Of a stretch of DNA of 64,000 nt, positions 19,128-27,956 are shown piece by piece (the first letter of the stretch is position 1; every line of letters begins with the position of its first letter). This DNA comes from Paenibacillus xylanexedens. GTDB lineage: Bacteria > Bacillota > Bacilli > Paenibacillales > Paenibacillaceae. The notes beneath the pieces were generated by a model, which searched no databases, was not told the origin of the DNA, and saw only the letters and a program-made list of their open reading frames with translations. Made by a program: the position numbers and the translations under genes. The stretch is from the NCBI RefSeq assembly GCF_007680605.1, contig NZ_VEIO01000001.1, positions 1,674,001 to 1,738,000 of the forward strand, read 5' to 3'.

Positions 19128-20018
19128 CTAATTTGTTTTTGATTTAAAAAATTCAATCAACCATTCCGATAACTGCGCCTGCGCTTTGCTGATGAATCGA
19201 TCGGCGTAGTAAGTCAGCTCCATGTGTCGAACAGGCGCAGGCGCAGCAATAGGAATCGTTACGATATCTTCCCAGCCCGAATGCTGCTTTAACAGTTCTC
19301 TCGGCTGTATTGTCGCGCCAATGCCAGCAGCTACAAGTTGAAGCAGGGAGGATGCAGAACCTGCCTCCATAACCGTCGTTAACTCCAGGCCTTGCTCCCG
19401 GAAAACCTCATCCACCAAATCTCTGCCAATATACCCTTTGGGATACATGACCAGCGCGAGCCGTGTCAATTCTTCCAGGGTTATTTCATGTCTTTTCGCA
19501 AGATCACTGGATTCATGAACAAACAGTTCGTAAGGTTCACTTCCCAGCGGAATCTGCACGAGACGCTTGTCATGAGGACCACGCAAGCCAATGCCAAGAT
19601 CTACTTTATGTGTCAGTACTTCGTCTCGAACGAAAATGGTTGAGAAAGCCTGCAATTTCGTGTCAGGGTACCTTGTCTTGAACTCCACAAACAGCGGAAC
19701 GAGTTGAAAATCAAGATCAGAGGGCAACACAGCGAGCCGGACCGTTCCGCGCTTCTCCGATCGCAGCTCTTGAATCGCACTTTTTGCATCCATTTCAGCC
19801 TGAATCATTTTCATGCCGTATTGATGGAGAAGTCTGCCTGCCTCGGTGGCCACTACTTTTTTGCCAATCCGATCGAAAAGGGGCATCCCGACTTCCGCCT
19901 CCAGCAAACGTATCTGCTGACTCAACGTAGGCTGTGAAATTCCGAGCACCTCAGCGGCTTTCGTGAAATGAAGATGCTCGAATACCGCCATAAAATACGT
20001 TACATTCCGAGTATCCAT
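19128..20018 (-). CDS. LysR-family regulator
   Basis: This 296-residue protein has the N-terminal winged helix (TKAAEVLGISQPTLSQQIRL, residues about 18-37) and a type 2 periplasmic-binding-like effector domain. GGAGGAGG precedes the ATG. It is divergent from an MFS transporter of the CynX/NimT group across 122 bases that contain two AT-rich dyads, and probably controls that gene. The cyanate regulator CynR is a LysR protein beside such a transporter, but no cyanase gene is here. Confidence 0.88.
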   Translation of the reverse strand: MDTRNVTYFMAVFEHLHFTKAAEVLGISQPTLSQQIRLLEAEVGMPLFDRIGKKVVATEAGRLLHQYGMKMIQAEMDAKSAIQELRSEKRGTVRLAVLPSDLDFQLVPLFVEFKTRYPDTKLQAFSTIFVRDEVLTHKVDLGIGLRGPHDKRLVQIPLGSEPYELFVHESSDLAKRHEITLEELTRLALVMYPKGYIGRDLVDEVFREQGLELTTVMEAGSASSLLQLVAAGIGATIQPRELLKQHSGWEDIVTIPIAAPAPVRHMELTYYADRFISKAQAQLSEWLIEFFKSKTN

Positions 20019-20037
20019 TTTTCCTCCTCCGCAAATA

Positions 20038-20071
20038 ATAGTATTTTACTATCATAATAATACAAATTATT
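20038..20071. promoter_or_regulatory. Two adjacent dyads between LysR and MFS genes
   Basis: ATAGTA-TTT-TACTAT (20038-20052) and AATAAT-ACAA-ATTATT (20056-20071) are perfect inverted repeats 3 bases apart. The pair fits LysR recognition plus activation sites in a divergent control region. AT richness makes chance dyads more likely. Confidence 0.4.
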
Positions 20072-20140
20072 GGATTGATCAATGAATAAGGCGGACGTAT
20101 ACTCAAATTGACTTCAACAAGAATCAGGAGGAAGAGTACG

Positions 20141-21319
20141 ATGAAAAAAACATTTTATTTATTTGCTCTATTTATTGCGGCTTTGAATCTGCGCCCGATC
20201 ATTACTTCCGTGGCATCCATAATGAGCATGATTCAATCCGAGCTAGGCATAAGTGCATTAACAGCAAGTCTTTTGACCACCCTGCCTGTCCTGTGCATGG
20301 GACTGTTTGCCCCAGCGGCCACGACGTTAAGTCAGCGGATCGGTTTGGAGCGAACTATTTTCATCTCACTGCTTCTTATTACTCTCGCCACTGCACTTCG
20401 CAGTGTAGATCCATCGGTTACCATATTGATAGTTACCGCATTGGTCGGGGGGATTGGTATTAGCCTTGCAGGGCCATTATTGTCTAGCTTTATTAAAAAG
20501 TATTTCCCGGCAAGCCCTGGCATAGTCAGTATTTACTCCGTATCCATGACGATTGGAGCGGCACTGGCATCCGGATTGACCATCCCGATTTACACACAAC
20601 GTCAGCATAATCTTTCGTTGGCTTTGTCCTGCTGGGCTATTTTGGGGATTGTTGCCGTACTCTTCTGGGTTGGACTTATTCGAAAAAACAAACCCGCCAG
20701 CAGCAGGACAGAGCGCGTTAAACTGCCGCTGGGCAATAAAAAAGCAATTCAATTTACTTTGTTTTTTGGCTTCATGGCCAGCATGTTTTATAGCTTGACG
20801 GCCTGGATTTCGCCAATCGCCCTTAGCTTTGGATACAGTTCACAAAGCGCAGCGATACTGCTGACCGTGTTTACATTAATTCAAGTTCCTGTCGCATTAC
20901 TGATTCCGAATCTTGTAAACCGCTCGGGGAAGATCAAACTATGGCTTGTCTTGTGTAGTGTGTCAGAACTCATCGGCCTTGTGTTACTCTTGTCACCTAT
21001 GCCCATGCTTCCAGCTGTTATTTTTCTCGGTATCGGGGCTGGTGGATTGTTTCCGCTAGCGCTGATGCTCCCTATTATGGCAACAAATACGGCCGAGGAA
21101 GCCGGAACGTGGTCAGCGATGTCTCAGATGGGAGGTTACATTATGGGGGCTTTCGGTCCACTTATTATTGGCTGGATTTTCGATCTCAGCGGTCATTTTT
21201 ACGGTTCCATTATGGCCATGCTGGTCATTGTACTGTTAATGATCAGTGTACAGCTGTCCATGAACATGGGGAGAAAAGCTGTAGAAACTCCTCATGATAA
21301 TAAGTTACAAAACAACTGA
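20141..21319 (+). CDS. MFS transporter, CynX/NimT (YycB-like) family
   Basis: This 392-residue protein has 12 predicted membrane segments and starts MKKTFYLFALFIAALNLRPI; the LNLRP element in helix 1 is the mark of the CynX/NimT family (cyanate, 2-nitroimidazole, YeaN). The frame opens earlier (20108), but AGGAGG at 20122-20127 fits ATG 20141. Family members export or import small organic ions; the substrate here is unknown. It is divergent from its likely LysR regulator. Confidence 0.85.
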   Translation: MKKTFYLFALFIAALNLRPIITSVASIMSMIQSELGISALTASLLTTLPVLCMGLFAPAATTLSQRIGLERTIFISLLLITLATALRSVDPSVTILIVTALVGGIGISLAGPLLSSFIKKYFPASPGIVSIYSVSMTIGAALASGLTIPIYTQRQHNLSLALSCWAILGIVAVLFWVGLIRKNKPASSRTERVKLPLGNKKAIQFTLFFGFMASMFYSLTAWISPIALSFGYSSQSAAILLTVFTLIQVPVALLIPNLVNRSGKIKLWLVLCSVSELIGLVLLLSPMPMLPAVIFLGIGAGGLFPLALMLPIMATNTAEEAGTWSAMSQMGGYIMGAFGPLIIGWIFDLSGHFYGSIMAMLVIVLLMISVQLSMNMGRKAVETPHDNKLQNN

Positions 21320-21401
21320 GAAGCGAAGTGACGAAAGTCAGGTTAGATCATTCCGTTAGAGCGCTTAAGTTGTTTCAGATCCTACACAAATTCACAGTAC
21401 A

Positions 21402-21442
21402 AATCGCCGCAGCTTATTCGTTTGAACAGGTTTGCGGCGATT
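21402..21442. terminator. Hairpin between converging genes
   Basis: AATCGCCGCA pairs with TGCGGCGATT (10 bp) around a 21-base loop that can fold further. It lies between the MFS gene and the ABC-2 permease gene. T-runs are poor on both sides, so efficiency is uncertain. Confidence 0.55.
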
Positions 21443-21449
21443 GTTCATT

Positions 21450-22598
21450 TTATGCAGTTCCTGCTTCAAGGTTCAACAATTGCCTGCGCGATTCTCGCCG
21501 CAGAACGAATCCGATACCTAATGAAGCCATACCTATGATCAAAATACAAGCTCCCAACTCCACGCTGTAAAAACCCAACTCACCGTTCCGGAAGGCCATA
21601 CCCCGGATCAACCGATTCAGCCAGTTCATAGGCAATGCCCATGCGGTAACCTGAAAAAAGGCTGGAAACGCAAGCGGTGTTAATTGAATACCCGTCACCA
21701 GAAAAGAAGGGTACAGGATGAGGCTCATTCGTGAACCGACTTTGGATACGTTTTGAACCGAATATCCGAGCAGCATCGCCAGTAAACATAATGCCATCGA
21801 ATATAACAGTAAAGGCACGATAAACACATAGGGTGCCACTTCGAAACGCATCTGTCCGACCTGTTTTAACAACCCGTAACTGAGCAGGGATGAGCAGGTG
21901 CTTAATATCGCATAAGGCAGAACGCGAATCCAGAGCTGGAAGGGAGAGCTTCCCGCAGACAAAAGCTTGCCTTCTTGCCGAAGACGGGGAGCGATCGCTC
22001 CGGCTGCACCAGTGGTGAGCATTAATATAATGATATTTACAAATCCAATCACCATCGTGCCTATATAACTGGAGGTTGGATTATATAACATGCGTTGCAC
22101 GAGAGACAACGGGGATACCAAATCTTTCGCTGATTTTATGTCCATACCTTCTTGGGTAAGACGAGTTATGGCAAGGGTCGTATTTTCGGTTGTCACAATC
22201 TCCTGAATTGCAGGACGAATACCGCCAAGGCTGGAGGGCATCGTATTATCCATCCAGATGCCGATACTCGAGGATAATCCCTTATCTTGTCGCTGCTGCA
22301 ATCCGTCTGGGATAACGATGACTGCCACAGCCTGTTCATTCGCGAGCAGTATATCTGGAGAAAGCCGATTGGGAAAGACGTTGGTAACCTTCATCAATGG
22401 TGAGGCATTGATCGCTTCAATAAGCTGTCTTGAATAGGAAGAGTGATCCTCGTCTACTACCACAACAGGTGTTTCGCTCAATTGATTCCGGGAAAACATC
22501 AGCCCGAAGAATAGAGCAGCAACTAGAGGGGCAACAAATATGACCATAATCCATTTGCCCCTGCGCAGGTGATTCCATTCATCTGTCAGTGATTTCAT
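21450..22598 (-). CDS. ABC-2 type exporter permease
   Basis: This 382-residue protein has an N-terminal helix, a large extracytoplasmic region (about residues 40-170, starting VVVVDEDHSSYSRQLIEAI) and five C-terminal helices, the layout of ABC2_membrane_3 permeases such as YhhJ. ATG 22598 follows a TTG in the same frame and has GGAGGTGA upstream. It overlaps the upstream adaptor gene by 20 bases. No ATPase gene is in the operon, so the energising subunit must come from elsewhere or the export model is wrong. Confidence 0.82.
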   Translation of the reverse strand: MKSLTDEWNHLRRGKWIMVIFVAPLVAALFFGLMFSRNQLSETPVVVVDEDHSSYSRQLIEAINASPLMKVTNVFPNRLSPDILLANEQAVAVIVIPDGLQQRQDKGLSSSIGIWMDNTMPSSLGGIRPAIQEIVTTENTTLAITRLTQEGMDIKSAKDLVSPLSLVQRMLYNPTSSYIGTMVIGFVNIIILMLTTGAAGAIAPRLRQEGKLLSAGSSPFQLWIRVLPYAILSTCSSLLSYGLLKQVGQMRFEVAPYVFIVPLLLYSMALCLLAMLLGYSVQNVSKVGSRMSLILYPSFLVTGIQLTPLAFPAFFQVTAWALPMNWLNRLIRGMAFRNGELGFYSVELGACILIIGMASLGIGFVLRRESRRQLLNLEAGTA

Positions 22599-23004
22599 CA
22601 AGCTTCACCTCCGCAGTCATGCCCGGAAGCAAATCCTTGCTTGCCGGAACCGAGATACGGAGCAGATACATGCTCAGATCGGCTTGCCCTTTTTCCCGCG
22701 ACATGCGCATATTGGCAAATTGAGGTGAGGGAGCTACCGAAGTTACCACCCCTTCTTTTACAAGAGGCTGCTCCAAATAAGGAAAGTGAACGTTTACCTT
22801 CTGATCTGCATGGAACCGCTCAATCTGTGATTCCGGAATATACAGATCAACGTAAAACGCTGCTGTATCAGGCTCTGTATTCAATACTCCCTGTTTGTTA
22901 TTCTCCGCCTGACTTACGGCATCTGTACCTTTTGCAATCAACAAACCGCCTGCCAAAATAATGATTAACATAATAACGATATACAAGCCCCATTTAGATC
23001 TCAT
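22579..23004 (-). CDS. Short HlyD-like membrane-anchored adaptor
   Basis: This 141-residue protein starts MRSKWGLYIVIMLIIILAGG, a single membrane anchor, followed by a beta-barrel segment (FYVDLYIPESQIERFHADQK then VNVHFPYLEQP) and LLPGMTAEVKL, which matches the C-terminal half of HlyD/MacA-type adaptors. The lipoyl and coiled-coil hairpin halves are missing, so it is either a minimal adaptor or a truncated one. The ATG sits in ATGA with the stop of the upstream dehydrogenase, and the gene overlaps the permease, so the three are translationally coupled. Confidence 0.75.
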   Translation of the reverse strand: MRSKWGLYIVIMLIIILAGGLLIAKGTDAVSQAENNKQGVLNTEPDTAAFYVDLYIPESQIERFHADQKVNVHFPYLEQPLVKEGVVTSVAPSPQFANMRMSREKGQADLSMYLLRISVPASKDLLPGMTAEVKLDEITDR

Positions 23005-24407
23005 GATGTGGTCTCCCTCGTTGTCATTTTTTCCATTTTTCCACAAGCTTGTTCAGCTGCCTCCATAATGATCTCCCCCAGCGTCGGGTGAGGATGAATG
23101 GTCATCGCCAAATCTTCCACCGTTGCTCCCATTTCAATCGCAAGAGACAACTCGGAGATCAGCGTAGAAGCTTCAGCCCCGACAATCTGTGCACCTAATA
23201 CAAGACCCGATGCAGCGTGAGCTACGATTTTCACAAAGCCTTCGGTTTCTTTAAGAGCAAGTGCACGGCCATTGATGGAAAAAACAGATTTTCCAACAAC
23301 CATGGGAATGGATCTTTGTTTACACTCTGTCTCGCTAAGACCAACGCTAGTGACTTCCGGATGAGAAAAAACAACTAGCGGAATCGCTTTGTAGTCAATG
23401 ATAGAGGGTTTACCCGCGATAGCCTCCGCAGCAATTTTTGCTTCATACGAAGCTTTATGAGCTAAAGCAGGGCCTTGAACGATATCTCCAATAGCATAAA
23501 TATGCGGGATGGATGTTCTGCACTGACCGTCAATCTCGATCAACCCTTGCGGAGTAGGGGACAGACCTATATGTTCAAGACCTAAGGTTCCATCTGTGTT
23601 CGGTTTTCTGCCTACCGTAATTAACGCATATGAAGCTTGAACACCGTTGCGTTCATTCTGACGCATATAGTGGAGATCAATGTGACTCGCATACTGGTCT
23701 GCTCCTGTAACCTTAGCTCCGGTTATGATGGTTATGCCGTCCTTTTTCAGTTGACGAATAACAGGTTCAACAAGCTCTGCTTCGAATCCGGGCAAAATCT
23801 GTCCGCCCCCCTCAAGCATCGTAACCTTGGTTCCAAATCTCGCAAACATCTGGCCGAGCTCCACGCCAATATAACCGCCGCCAACCACAACAAGGCTTTC
23901 CGGAATTTCGGGCAGGGATAGCGCTTCGGTGGATGAAAGAATCCGTCCGCCGAAGGGAAGAGCGCTTATTTCAATTGGACGGGAGCCGGTTGCCAGAATG
24001 AGATGTTTAAAGCTTATTTGCTGCTCAACAGTCTCTGCGCGATGAATCTTAGCAGTATACTCATCAATCAAGCTAGCTTCACCTTCCAGCACAGTAACAC
24101 CCGCTGTTTTCAGCAAAAAACGCACTCCTCCGGATTGCTTATCTACTACGGCTTGCTTGAAAGCCTGAGCCTCCTGAAAGGAAACGCCTTGATCGACAGC
24201 GCCCCATTGCCTGCGTAAAGTAAAACGCTCTGCTTCACCGATTAGCGCTTTGGATGGAATGCAGCCGACATGCGTACATACGCCTCCGATCTGTTGACGC
24301 TCTACAATGGCTGTTTTCATGCCCAGTTGTGACGAACGCAGGGCGGCGACATAACCTCCAGGGCCTGATCCGATGACTAGGGTATCTACGGCTTCTAATA
24401 AATTCAT
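23001..24407 (-). CDS. Dihydrolipoamide dehydrogenase-like FAD/NAD disulfide oxidoreductase
   Basis: This 468-residue protein has an FAD site VIGSGPGGYVAALRSSQLGM, the redox disulfide GGVCTHVGCIPSKAL (C-x4-C), the NAD site VVVGGGYIGVELGQMFARFG and the C-terminal dimer-interface HPHPTLGEIIMEA with the catalytic His and Glu. All catalytic parts are present. It lacks E1/E2 genes beside it and has no lipoyl domain. The start is ATG 24407, with GGAGG 8 bases upstream; the frame is open further up to 24461. It heads an operon with an adaptor and an ABC-2 permease under a strong promoter overlapped by a long palindrome. Confidence 0.85.
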   Translation of the reverse strand: MNLLEAVDTLVIGSGPGGYVAALRSSQLGMKTAIVERQQIGGVCTHVGCIPSKALIGEAERFTLRRQWGAVDQGVSFQEAQAFKQAVVDKQSGGVRFLLKTAGVTVLEGEASLIDEYTAKIHRAETVEQQISFKHLILATGSRPIEISALPFGGRILSSTEALSLPEIPESLVVVGGGYIGVELGQMFARFGTKVTMLEGGGQILPGFEAELVEPVIRQLKKDGITIITGAKVTGADQYASHIDLHYMRQNERNGVQASYALITVGRKPNTDGTLGLEHIGLSPTPQGLIEIDGQCRTSIPHIYAIGDIVQGPALAHKASYEAKIAAEAIAGKPSIIDYKAIPLVVFSHPEVTSVGLSETECKQRSIPMVVGKSVFSINGRALALKETEGFVKIVAHAASGLVLGAQIVGAEASTLISELSLAIEMGATVEDLAMTIHPHPTLGEIIMEAAEQACGKMEKMTTRETTS

Positions 24408-24426
24408 AATGGATACCTCCAAAATT

Positions 24427-24477
24427 AAAATATGATGATCATAATATATTATAGTCATCATATTTTAAAGGAGTCAA
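24427..24477 (-). promoter_or_regulatory. Promoter with overlapping palindromic operator
   Basis: On the minus strand TTGACT (24477-24472), an 18-base spacer and TATAAT (24453-24448) form a near-consensus sigma-A promoter. AAAATATGATGA (24427-24438) and TCATCATATTTT (24455-24466) are 12-bp perfect inverted arms that enclose the -10 box. A repressor bound here would block the dehydrogenase operon; the divergent TetR at 24614 is the obvious candidate. Confidence 0.75.
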
Positions 24478-24613
24478 TACTCCATTTATGATCATTCTCC
24501 CTCCACTGAAGACATTAATCTATGAAATTGACATTCGAAAATATGATAAATATAATATTTAAAAAAGCGATCCATTGGATGCAGACATAGTCAAAAAAAG
24601 GAGAGGAAGCAGG

Positions 24614-25207
24614 ATGCCTTATCCGAAAGGGCACAAAATCAAAGTCCGAAACCATATTATTACTAGTGCGGCTAAAGCGTTTCGAACCCATGGCGTGCGG
24701 AATATAAGTCTTCCATATATTATGAAAGGTGCTGGGCTGACACACGGGGGATTTTACTCCCATTTTGAAAACAAAGATCAGCTAGTGATGGAGACCTGCC
24801 ATTTCGCTATAAGTGACACGATAGAGATGCTGCAAAAAGTTGCTGATAAAAACAAAAATAAAGATCAGTCTCCAATTGAGGCTGTCATTGATTTTTATTT
24901 AGGCTCCTTGCATCGGGATCAGACGGAAGTTGGCTGCATTTTGCCTGCATTATCGGGAGAGATTTCTCAATTGTCGGAGGATATTCGGCAAGCTTACACA
25001 CAAGAGCTGCAACGTTTTATCTCGTTTATAACAACTATGGCTGGAATGGATGCTTCTTCTGGGTATGCGCTGGTAAGCAGCATGGTGGGCACGGTTGCTT
25101 TGGCACGTGCGGTCAGTGATTCGAAGCTCAGTGATGATTTGTTACAAGCAGGCCGTACACAGGCCAAACAACTGGTGAATACCGGCTCCAAGTCACCACT
25201 AAATTGA
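24614..25207 (+). CDS. TetR-family regulator
   Basis: This 197-residue protein has RNHIITSAAKAFRTHGVRNI followed by a helix-turn-helix (LPYIMKGAGLTHGGFYSHFE, residues about 32-51) and then NKDQLV. It belongs to the group that reads THGGFY(S/A)HF, common in oxidative or electrophile-responsive repressors of the NemR/AcuR type. A longer frame starts at 24575, but AGGAG at 24599-24603 fits ATG 24614. It is divergent from the dehydrogenase-adaptor-permease operon and likely represses it through the palindrome at 24427-24466. Confidence 0.87.
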   Translation: MPYPKGHKIKVRNHIITSAAKAFRTHGVRNISLPYIMKGAGLTHGGFYSHFENKDQLVMETCHFAISDTIEMLQKVADKNKNKDQSPIEAVIDFYLGSLHRDQTEVGCILPALSGEISQLSEDIRQAYTQELQRFISFITTMAGMDASSGYALVSSMVGTVALARAVSDSKLSDDLLQAGRTQAKQLVNTGSKSPLN

Positions 25208-25235
25208 TGAGACAGATGGATGGGGGATTGATCGA

Positions 25236-25655
25236 ATGATCATTAGAGAAGCGAGAAGTACAGACTATGCACAATTGAGACAAATTTATTTGGATTCCCG
25301 GAGGGAAAGCTTTCATTGGGCTAAAGCCGATGAGATGACTCTTGAAGACTTTGACCGGGATACATCGGAAGAAGAGATCCTTGTGGCAGAAGCAGGGGAT
25401 CAAATCCTTGGATTTGCTTCACTATATGTGCCTGACCGTTTTGTTCATAATTTGTTCGTACACCCGAAAGCGGCCGGGAAAGGCGCAGGTAAACAGTTAC
25501 TCCAGCAATCGATAGCCAGATTAGGAACACCCGTTACGTTAAAGTGTGTTTCAGACAATCATAAGGCGCTTTCGTTCTATAAAAAGCAGGGCTGGAAGCC
25601 TGTTGTTGAAGAAGGCGAACCAGGAGCAAGATACTGGGTGCTTGTATATGAATAG
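25236..25655 (+). CDS. GNAT N-acetyltransferase
   Basis: This 139-residue protein starts MIIREARSTDYAQLRQIYLD. The acetyl-CoA loop lies in LFVHPKAAGKGAGKQLLQQS (about residues 72-91), and NHKALSFYKKQGW marks the C-terminal fold. GGGGG lies upstream of the ATG. It follows the TetR gene by 28 bases and may share its transcript. Substrate unknown. Confidence 0.87.
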   Translation: MIIREARSTDYAQLRQIYLDSRRESFHWAKADEMTLEDFDRDTSEEEILVAEAGDQILGFASLYVPDRFVHNLFVHPKAAGKGAGKQLLQQSIARLGTPVTLKCVSDNHKALSFYKKQGWKPVVEEGEPGARYWVLVYE

Positions 25656-25720
25656 ATGCTAACGTATATTTAGATGATTTTTGATATTAGTTACAAATAT
25701 GAGATGAGGGAGCAGCAGAC

Positions 25721-26095
25721 ATGAACATTCAACAAATAAACAAAAACGGAGTATCCGTAGCATACGTTACAAGTCATGAAAAATTAATCACGGATGTGCA
25801 ATCAGCCTTGGACTTAATGGCAACTGTTAGATATGAAGTAGCGGACTGTAACCTGATCATCGTTAATAAATCGGAAGTGAGCGAAGCGTTTTTTGATTTG
25901 AAAACACGTCTGGCTGGTGAAGTGTTGCAAAAGTTCATCAATTATCAGACCAAAATTGCGATCATTGGCGATTACTCAGGGTATACCAGCAAAAGTCTGA
26001 AAGACTTTATCTATGAAAGCAATAATGGTAATGATATATTTTTCGTTCAAGACGTGGATCAGGCTATTGAGAAACTAAGCAGCTTGAAAGCATAA
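25721..26095 (+). CDS. DUF4180 protein
   Basis: This 124-residue cytoplasmic protein has the DUF4180 pattern: MATVRYEVADCNLIIVNKSE, then EVLQKFINYQTKIAIIGDYS and a C-terminal GNDIFFVQDVDQAIEKL. The fold looks like an alpha/beta STAS-like module. Function is unknown. GAGGGAGCAG precedes the ATG. Confidence 0.75.
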   Translation: MNIQQINKNGVSVAYVTSHEKLITDVQSALDLMATVRYEVADCNLIIVNKSEVSEAFFDLKTRLAGEVLQKFINYQTKIAIIGDYSGYTSKSLKDFIYESNNGNDIFFVQDVDQAIEKLSSLKA

Positions 26096-26345
26096 AGCCA
26101 ACAGATCGACTGTGTGGTCAAAATATAGCATGAGCGTTCCTTCAATTAAAATAATCGCATTATCGAAAGACATTTCTTATTTTCATTTGCCAAAAATGTG
26201 GTTTTACATCCATTTCAGGCAGGTGAGAATCGAGTGTGTCTTTTTTTACATTTTATAAAAACAACTTAGTTTATCCGATATACAAAGTGACGTAAACATG
26301 TTATTATCACACCAAGTTCAAGTAAAAGGTGGTGCAGAGCTCCTA

Positions 26346-27950
26346 ATGAATCAGCATCTTAAACGAGCGATCCTCAGCGGAAATACCTCGCTTGGCATTG
26401 AATTTGGATCAACACGGATCAAGGCTGTTCTGATCAATAACAAGTATGAGATCATTGCTTCCAGTAGCTATGAATGGGAAAATCAATGGAATAATCATTA
26501 CTGGACCTATCACTCCCTTAAGATGGTTAAAGGGTTGCAAGAGGTGTATGCTCAACTGAAGCAACAAGTTATGATGAATTATGGAGTAACGCTGAGCAAC
26601 ATCGGTTCCATCGGACTATCCGGCATGATGCAGGGTTATCTTGTTTTGGATAGCGCGGGAGAACTGTTAGTTCCATTTCGGACTTGGCGTAATCTCACAA
26701 CGAGTACAGCAGCAACATTGTTAACCCGGGAATTCCAGTACAAAATTCCGGAGCGCTGGAGTATTGCGCATCTATACCAAGCGATCTTAAACGATGAAGA
26801 GCATGTAAGGAACATTAACTATATAACAACGTTGTCGGGTTACATGCATTTTCTTCTAACAGGCAATAAAGCAATCGGTGTAGGGGATGCTTCCGGCATG
26901 TTTCCGATCAATAGGGTGACAAAAGGATACAATGAAGAGATGATCAGGCAGTTTAACGAATGGATTAGTCATAAAGAATATCCATGGAAACTTGAAGATC
27001 TTTTACCTTCTGTACATTCGGCTGGTGAACATGCAGGTTATCTTCATGAAGCTGGTGCGCGTCTCATTGACCCGTCAGGCGACTTACAAGCCGGAATTCC
27101 GTTCTGCCCTCCGGAAGGGGATGCAGGAACGGGCATGGTAGCTACAAACAGTATTCAAACATACAGTGGCAGTCTATCTGCAGGCACGTCTATTTTTGCT
27201 ATGATTGTTCTGGATCAAGATATAGAGGTGTATCCCGAGATTGATATTGTGGCTACACCTGATGGAAGGCCCGTTGCTATGGTTCTTGCCAACAACTGCA
27301 CAAGTGATATCAATGCATGGGTCAAAATGTTTCATGAGTTTTACGAAGCGTTAGGACATAAAGCTGAGGCCAGTTACTTATTTCATGTTTTGTTTAATAA
27401 AGCGCTCGAAGCAGACCCGGATGGCGGCGGTTTGCTGAGTTATGGTTACTATTCGGGTGAGAAAATTACCGGTATGACCCAAGGGCGTCCCTTATTTGTT
27501 CGTTCTCCAGAAAGCCGCTTTACGCTCGCTAATTTCATGCGGACGCATTTGTTTAGTGCGTTTGGTGCATTAAGGCTCGGAATGGATATTTTAACTCAGA
27601 GGGAGAATGTAAAGGTTGAGCATATCCTGGCACACGGCGGATTATTCAAGACGCCCCTGGTTGGCCAAAAAATGTGTGCGGCTGCACTTAACGTTCCCGT
27701 ATCTGTCATGGGGACTGCTGGTGAGGGCGGTGCATGGGGAATAGCCGTATTGGCCTCCTATATGGTTTGTAAGCAGACTAACGAAAGTTTGACAGATTAC
27801 CTCAATCTGAACGTATTTAAAGACGTCGAAGCACGGAGGGTTGATCCGGACATTGCTGATGTGAACGGATTTAACCGATTTATGGAACGGTACACGAAAG
27901 GAATAGCTATTGAGCAAGCAGCAGCTGATCATTTTACAGAAAAGAGATGA
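26346..27950 (+). CDS. FGGY-family carbohydrate kinase
   Basis: This kinase of about 534 residues has the phosphate-1 motif GIEFGSTRIKAVLI at the N-terminus, a substrate-side segment LSGMMQGYLVLDSAGELLVP with FRTWRN, and the C-terminal ATP-binding AHGGLFKTPLVGQK and GTAGEGGAWGIAVLASY. It phosphorylates a sugar or polyol; its divergence from XylB and AraB leaves the substrate open. No isomerase or transporter lies beside it. Start is uncertain: ATG 26298 opens the frame, but AAAGGTGGT at 26325-26333 favours ATG 26346 with a rather long 12-base spacer. Confidence 0.82.
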   Translation: MNQHLKRAILSGNTSLGIEFGSTRIKAVLINNKYEIIASSSYEWENQWNNHYWTYHSLKMVKGLQEVYAQLKQQVMMNYGVTLSNIGSIGLSGMMQGYLVLDSAGELLVPFRTWRNLTTSTAATLLTREFQYKIPERWSIAHLYQAILNDEEHVRNINYITTLSGYMHFLLTGNKAIGVGDASGMFPINRVTKGYNEEMIRQFNEWISHKEYPWKLEDLLPSVHSAGEHAGYLHEAGARLIDPSGDLQAGIPFCPPEGDAGTGMVATNSIQTYSGSLSAGTSIFAMIVLDQDIEVYPEIDIVATPDGRPVAMVLANNCTSDINAWVKMFHEFYEALGHKAEASYLFHVLFNKALEADPDGGGLLSYGYYSGEKITGMTQGRPLFVRSPESRFTLANFMRTHLFSAFGALRLGMDILTQRENVKVEHILAHGGLFKTPLVGQKMCAAALNVPVSVMGTAGEGGAWGIAVLASYMVCKQTNESLTDYLNLNVFKDVEARRVDPDIADVNGFNRFMERYTKGIAIEQAAADHFTEKR

Positions 27951-27956
27951 AATCCA

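Noticed and set aside
23001..24407. Assignment of the dehydrogenase as part of a pyruvate or branched-chain dehydrogenase complex
   Set aside because: No E1 or E2 gene is near, there is no lipoyl domain, and the downstream overlapping genes encode a membrane adaptor and permease.
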